Of a stretch of DNA of 64,000 bases, positions 60,023-64,000 are shown one piece after another. The stretch's first letter is position 1; each line of letters opens with the position of its first letter. The stretch lies in NCBI RefSeq assembly GCF_001279695.1, contig NZ_LGDD01000024.1, positions 62,001 through 126,000 on the forward strand, read 5' to 3'. Source of the DNA: Streptomyces sp. WM6378. Its GTDB lineage: Bacteria; Actinomycetota; Actinomycetes; Streptomycetales; Streptomycetaceae. The notes under the pieces are model-generated. The model worked only from the letters and a program-made list of their open reading frames with translations, searched no databases and had not been told where the DNA came from. Position numbers and translations under genes: made by a program.

Positions 60023-60232
60023 TCAGTTGCCGGAGTGAGCGGCCAGGCTCTTCGGCCGCATGTCGGTCCAGTCCCGCTCGACGGCGGCCAGTGCCTCGGC
60101 GCGCCCGCTCTCGTCCGCCGTCACCGTCCAGCCGGCCGGCACCGCCGCGAACGTGGGCCACAGGCTGTGCTGGCCCTCGTCGTTGATCAGGACGAGGAAC
60201 TTGCCCTCTTCGTTGTCGAATGGATTCGCCAT
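60023..60232 (-). CDS. mbtH: MbtH-like protein
   Basis: A 69-residue MbtH family protein with the conserved NPFDNEEGKFLVLINDEGQHSLWP (partly quoted: NPFDNEEGKFLVLINDEG) and the WTDMRPKSL end. MbtH proteins bind NRPS adenylation domains and keep them soluble and active. It sits 60 bases after the NRPS gene, as expected for its partner. Confidence 0.97.
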   Translation of the reverse strand: MANPFDNEEGKFLVLINDEGQHSLWPTFAAVPAGWTVTADESGRAEALAAVERDWTDMRPKSLAAHSGN

Positions 60233-60292
60233 GGTTCTCTTCTCCAGTTCTCGTAATTTCCGGACTTTTTCAGGACCCCTATTACGGGGATG

Positions 60293-63200
60293 TCAGGTGT
60301 GCAGACGGTCGAGTTCGGCGGCTATGACGCGGCCGATATGGGCCTGCGGTCCCGAATGCATCATGAATTCGTGGCCGCACGGCACCTCGTGGGTCTCCAC
60401 CGCGCCCGATACGTGCGGCGCCCAGGCCCGCCGCTTGGCGGCGCTCTCCTCGCCGTCGAGGCCCAGGGCCGCGACGAAGAGCAGCATCTTCCCGGCGACG
60501 TTCCCCGGCTTGAACTGCCGTACCAGGTCGATGCGGTTGCGCATCCCCTCAAGGAGCGAGGGGACGTCGAGTTCCGCCAGGGGGCTGCCGTCGTGGCGCA
60601 GGGCGTCGGCGACCTCTGCGGGTGTCGGCTCCCCGGGGCTCTCCGCGCGGTCGAGGCCGCAGTACTCCAGTACGGCGTCGAGCAGTTCCGCGTCGGTGGG
60701 GGCCGGATCGTCCTGGCCGGCCGGGTAGCCGTCCAGGTTGGCGAGCAGGGCCACCTCCTCGCCCGCGGCCTGGAGTTGGGCGGCCATCTCGTGTGCCACC
60801 AGGCCGCCGTAGGACCAGCCGAGCAGGTGGTACGGGCCGGTCGGCTGGACCTTTCTGAGGCGCCCGACGTATTCCGCGGCGACCTGTTCGATGCTCCCCG
60901 GGAGCGGGCTGGGGCCGCCGGGTGCCTGGAGTCCGTAGATGGGGTGGCGCTCGCCGATGAGGCCGGTCAGGCCCAGGTAGGGGAGGCTGAAGCCCATGCC
61001 GCCGTGGACGCAGAACAGCGGCGGCCGGTCTCCCGAGGGCCGGATCGGCAGCACCGCGGCGAAGGGGTCGAACACCGGCCCCTCGGTGGCCCGGTCCTCC
61101 AGCTCCCGCCCGATCCGGTCGAGGAAGGTGGCGCCCGGCGCGTGGGCGGCCCGTTCGGCGACGGCGGCCAGGGCCTGTACGGACCGGTGCCGGAAGACGT
61201 CGGCCGGTGCGAGGTCCAGGCCCGCCTTGCGGGCGCGGGCGACGACCTGCACCGAGCGGATGCTGTCGCCGCCGAGTTCGAAGAAGTCCGCGTCGGCGAA
61301 CACCTGGGGCAGGCCGAGCACTTCGGCGAACACCACGCACAGGATCTCCTCCCGCGGCGTGCGCGACGCCCTGCCGGCCCGGGCGGCCATCGCCGCCGGG
61401 TCGGGGGCGGGCAGCGCCTTGCGGTCCACCTTCCCGTTGGGGGTCAGCGGCAGCGCGTCGAGCGCCACGAAGGCGGTGGGCACCATGTAGTCGGGCAACA
61501 GCCCGGCGAGGTGGGCGCGCAGCTCCGTGCGGGAGACGCCGCGAGCCACGACGTAGGCGGTCAGGCGGCGCTCGCCCGGCGTGTCCTCGCGGACCACGGC
61601 GACGGCCTGGGTCACCCCCGGGCAGCTGCCCAGGGCCTGCTCGACCTCGCCGAGTTCGATGCGGAAGCCGCGCACCTTCACCTGGTGGTCGGCCCGGCCG
61701 AGGTAGTCCAACTCCCCCTCGGCACACCACCGTACGAGGTCGCCGGTGCGGTACATGCGGCTGCCCGGTGCCCCGTACGGGTCCGCGACGAAGCGCTCGG
61801 CGGTCAGGCCCGGGCGGTTCAGGTAGCCGCGGGCCAGCTGCGCTCCGGCGATGTACAGCTCGCCCACCACGCCGGGGGCGACCGGGCGCAGCCAGGCGTC
61901 CAGGACGTATGCGCGGGTGTTGGCGAGGGGCCGCCCGATGGTCGGCTTGGCCGTGCCCGACAGGGGGCCGCTGGAGGTGGCGCACACCGTGGACTCGGTC
62001 GGGCCGTAGCAGTTGACCATGGTGCGGCCGGCCGACCAGCGGGCCGCGGCCTCCGGCGGGCAGGCCTCGCCCGCGGTGATCAGGGTCAGGTCGTCGGGCA
62101 GCGTGATGTCCTCGGGGAACGCGGCCAGGACGACGGGTGGCAGCACGGCGAGGTTCACGCCGTGGCCGGCGATCAGTTCGGCGAGCGGCTCGCCGGGGGC
62201 CCGGCTCTCGGGGGTCGTGAGGACCACGGTGCCGCCGCCGAGCAGCGGGACGAACATCTCCACGGACGCCGCGTCGAAGCTCGGCGAGGCGAACTGGAGC
62301 ATCCGCGTGTGCGGGCCTACGCCGAAGCGCGCCACGTGGTCGGCGTGCAGCGCGGCCACCCCGGCGTGCTCGACGACGACGCCTTTGGGGCGGCCGGTCG
62401 AGCCCGAGGTGTAGATGACGTAGGCGGCGTCCCGTCGGGTGAGCGGGCGCAGGCGTTCAGCGTCGGTGAGGTCGGTGTCGCCGGTGGCCGGGGCGGCGCC
62501 GTCCAGGACGACGGTGTCCGTGCCGGATCCGGCCAGGACCGCTGCCTTCTCCGGGACGGTGACCACACAGTTCGGGGCGGCGTCGCCCAGCATGTAGGTG
62601 ATGCGGTCGGCCGGGTAGTCCGGGTCGATGGGCAGATAGGCCGCGCCGGACTTCAGTACGGCCAGGACCGCGACGACCATGTCGACCGAGCGCGGGATCA
62701 TCAGGCCGACGGTCCGGCCCGGTCCGGCTCCGCGCGCGACGAGCAGCCTGGCGAGGCGGTTGGCGCGCGCGTTGAGCTCGCGGTAGGTGACCTCCTCGGC
62801 GCGGAACACGACGGCCGGGTGGTCCGGTTGCCGCGCCGCGTGCGCCTGGAACATCTCCGGCAGGGTCAGCGGGGACACGTCGGTGGTGGCGCTGTTCCAC
62901 TCCTCGACCATCCGGTGCCGCTCCTCCGCGTCCAGTACGTCGATGCGGCTGAGCGTCGTCTCGGGGTCGGCCACGACCGTCTCCAGGAGCCGTACGAAGC
63001 GGCGGGTGAGCTGCTCCACGGTGTCCGGGCGGAAGAGATCGGTGCTGTATTCGACCAGGACGTCGAGGCCGCCCGGCTCGCCCTCGGTCCCCCGCTCGGA
63101 CAGCTGGAACGCGAGGTCGAACTTGGCCGTGGTGGCGGCGACCGGCTCGGTGGCCGCCACCAGGCCCGGCAGCGACAGCGCGGCCCCGGCCGTGTTCTGG

Positions 63201-64000
63201 AAGGCCAGCATGACCTGGAACAGGGGCTGCCTGGCCGGCGAGCGCGCCGGGTTGACGACCTCCACCAGGCGCTCGAACGGCAGGTCCTGGTGCTCGTAGG
63301 CCGCCAGGTCCGTCTCCCGTACGCGGCGCAGCAGTTCCCCGAACGCGGGGTCGCCGGAGGTGTCCGTGCGCAGCACGAGGGTGTTGGTGAAGAAGCCCAC
63401 GAGGTCGTCGAGCGCCTCGTCCGTGCGGCCGGCGACGGGGCTGCCCAGGGGGATGTCCTCCCCGGCGCCCAGCTTGGTGAGCAGCGCGGCGAGCGCGGCC
63501 TGTACGACCATGAACAGGCTCACGCCCCGGTTTCGCGCCAGCTCGGCCAGCCTGGCGTGCAGTTCGGGTCCGATGACATCGGCGTGCTCGGCCCCCTCGT
63601 GCGTGGTGACCGGGGGCCGCGAGAAGTCGGCGGGCAGCTCGATCTCCTCGGGGACTCCGGCCAACGCGGCCTTCCAGTAGGTGAGTTGGCGGGCCGCGAC
63701 GCTGTCGGGATCACTCTCGTCGCCGAGCAGTTCACGCTGGCGCAAGGTGTAGTCGGCGTACTGGACGGGCAGCGGCCGCCAGGTGGGGGTCTCGCCCGCG
63801 CGGCGCGCGCGGTAGGCGTGGCCGAGGTCGTCGGCGAGCGGCTTCAGGGACCAGCCGTCGCCCGCGATGTGGTGCAGGACGAGCAGCAGGACGTGGTGGT
63901 CGTCGGCCAAGGTGAACAGGCGGGCCCGCAGGGGGATGTCCCGCGCCAGGTCGAAGCCCCGGGCCGCCTCGGCGGACAGCATCCCCTGGAGCGCGGACTC
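60293..64000 (-). CDS. non-ribosomal peptide synthetase, terminal module (partial)
   Basis: The gene continues past the window end; 1235 residues are visible. Order: condensation domain (HHIAGDGWS near 45-53), adenylation domain from about 387 with A3 [11 protein letters not shown] near 528, a carrier with [11 protein letters not shown] near 908, and a type I thioesterase with GWSYGG near 1059. The presence of TE marks the last module. Reading the usual ten pocket positions by hand gives D-A-V-V-I-A-C-V-C-K, close to codes for aromatic or hydrophobic residues, but the call is uncertain. It is followed by mbtH and the exporter genes. Confidence 0.93.
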   Translation of the reverse strand, partial: ESALQGMLSAEAARGFDLARDIPLRARLFTLADDHHVLLLVLHHIAGDGWSLKPLADDLGHAYRARRAGETPTWRPLPVQYADYTLRQRELLGDESDPDSVAARQLTYWKAALAGVPEEIELPADFSRPPVTTHEGAEHADVIGPELHARLAELARNRGVSLFMVVQAALAALLTKLGAGEDIPLGSPVAGRTDEALDDLVGFFTNTLVLRTDTSGDPAFGELLRRVRETDLAAYEHQDLPFERLVEVVNPARSPARQPLFQVMLAFQNTAGAALSLPGLVAATEPVAATTAKFDLAFQLSERGTEGEPGGLDVLVEYSTDLFRPDTVEQLTRRFVRLLETVVADPETTLSRIDVLDAEERHRMVEEWNSATTDVSPLTLPEMFQAHAARQPDHPAVVFRAEEVTYRELNARANRLARLLVARGAGPGRTVGLMIPRSVDMVVAVLAVLKSGAAYLPIDPDYPADRITYMLGDAAPNCVVTVPEKAAVLAGSGTDTVVLDGAAPATGDTDLTDAERLRPLTRRDAAYVIYTSGSTGRPKGVVVEHAGVAALHADHVARFGVGPHTRMLQFASPSFDAASVEMFVPLLGGGTVVLTTPESRAPGEPLAELIAGHGVNLAVLPPVVLAAFPEDITLPDDLTLITAGEACPPEAAARWSAGRTMVNCYGPTESTVCATSSGPLSGTAKPTIGRPLANTRAYVLDAWLRPVAPGVVGELYIAGAQLARGYLNRPGLTAERFVADPYGAPGSRMYRTGDLVRWCAEGELDYLGRADHQVKVRGFRIELGEVEQALGSCPGVTQAVAVVREDTPGERRLTAYVVARGVSRTELRAHLAGLLPDYMVPTAFVALDALPLTPNGKVDRKALPAPDPAAMAARAGRASRTPREEILCVVFAEVLGLPQVFADADFFELGGDSIRSVQVVARARKAGLDLAPADVFRHRSVQALAAVAERAAHAPGATFLDRIGRELEDRATEGPVFDPFAAVLPIRPSGDRPPLFCVHGGMGFSLPYLGLTGLIGERHPIYGLQAPGGPSPLPGSIEQVAAEYVGRLRKVQPTGPYHLLGWSYGGLVAHEMAAQLQAAGEEVALLANLDGYPAGQDDPAPTDAELLDAVLEYCGLDRAESPGEPTPAEVADALRHDGSPLAELDVPSLLEGMRNRIDLVRQFKPGNVAGKMLLFVAALGLDGEESAAKRRAWAPHVSGAVETHEVPCGHEFMMHSGPQAHIGRVIAAELDRLHT

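Overview
The window is very GC-rich, with strong third-position G/C bias, frequent GTG and TTG starts, AGGAGG-type ribosome binding sites, Tat signals and dispersed repeats known from Streptomyces. Everything points to a Streptomyces chromosome. The stretch with tuf3, uppP, ung and the paired fabG-like genes resembles a chromosomal block I recall from Streptomyces coelicolor. I see no tRNA, rRNA, CRISPR array, insertion sequence or attachment site.

Region by region. (1) 1-15 kb holds mostly housekeeping genes: a hydrolase fragment, a Tat-exported PhoD phosphatase behind a probable PHO box, an ACT-GNAT acetyltransferase, a DUF885 protein, a rhodanese divergent from an Lrp regulator, the sbcD-sbcC nuclease pair, a YigZ protein and an EF-G paralogue preceded by a probable 25-residue leader peptide. 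(2) 14-17 kb holds an orphan squalene/phytoene synthase-like gene, a CoA-binding protein with an (SEQ)4 N-terminus and a hydrolase. (3) 16.6-25.2 kb is the most interesting part, a complete fxs locus. It encodes the precursor peptide FxsA ending in FQSAL-COOH, the radical SAM/SPASM maturase FxsB fused to a HExxH domain, the TIR-like protein FxsC, and the large P-loop/TIR-like/NB-ARC/TPR protein FxsT. This is a cyclophane RiPP pathway paired with an immune-like STAND ATPase. A shared motif, GTGA-N5-TCAA, occurs upstream of fxsA and between fxsB and fxsC. (4) 25-56 kb is core and accessory metabolism: an XRE-cupin regulator divergent from an EamA exporter, acyltransferases, DedA-type membrane proteins, a GH3 glucosidase, MFS, patatin and spermidine-synthase-like genes, EF-Tu3, UppP, tandem small paralogues, GNAT, crotonase, Lnt, a TetR-controlled FAD monooxygenase and oxidoreductase pair, uracil-DNA glycosylase, a peptide-binding lipoprotein, two SDR reductases, and a HipA-like kinase with DUF3037. 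(5) 57-64 kb is the edge of a non-ribosomal peptide cluster. A SARP activator faces an oppositely transcribed operon of NRPS (terminal C-A-T-TE module, truncated by the window end), mbtH, and a DrrA/DrrB-type exporter.

How genes work together. In the fxs operon, FxsB probably crosslinks the Phe and Ser of the FxsA tail and its HExxH domain may add a second modification. FxsC and FxsT look like partners in sensing or signalling rather than peptide chemistry. In the 57-64 kb cluster the SARP probably switches on peptide assembly and export. The FAD monooxygenase, Gfo/Idh oxidoreductase and TetR genes form a self-contained regulated unit with two palindromic operators. All functions are inferred from reading the translated sequence; no database search was possible.
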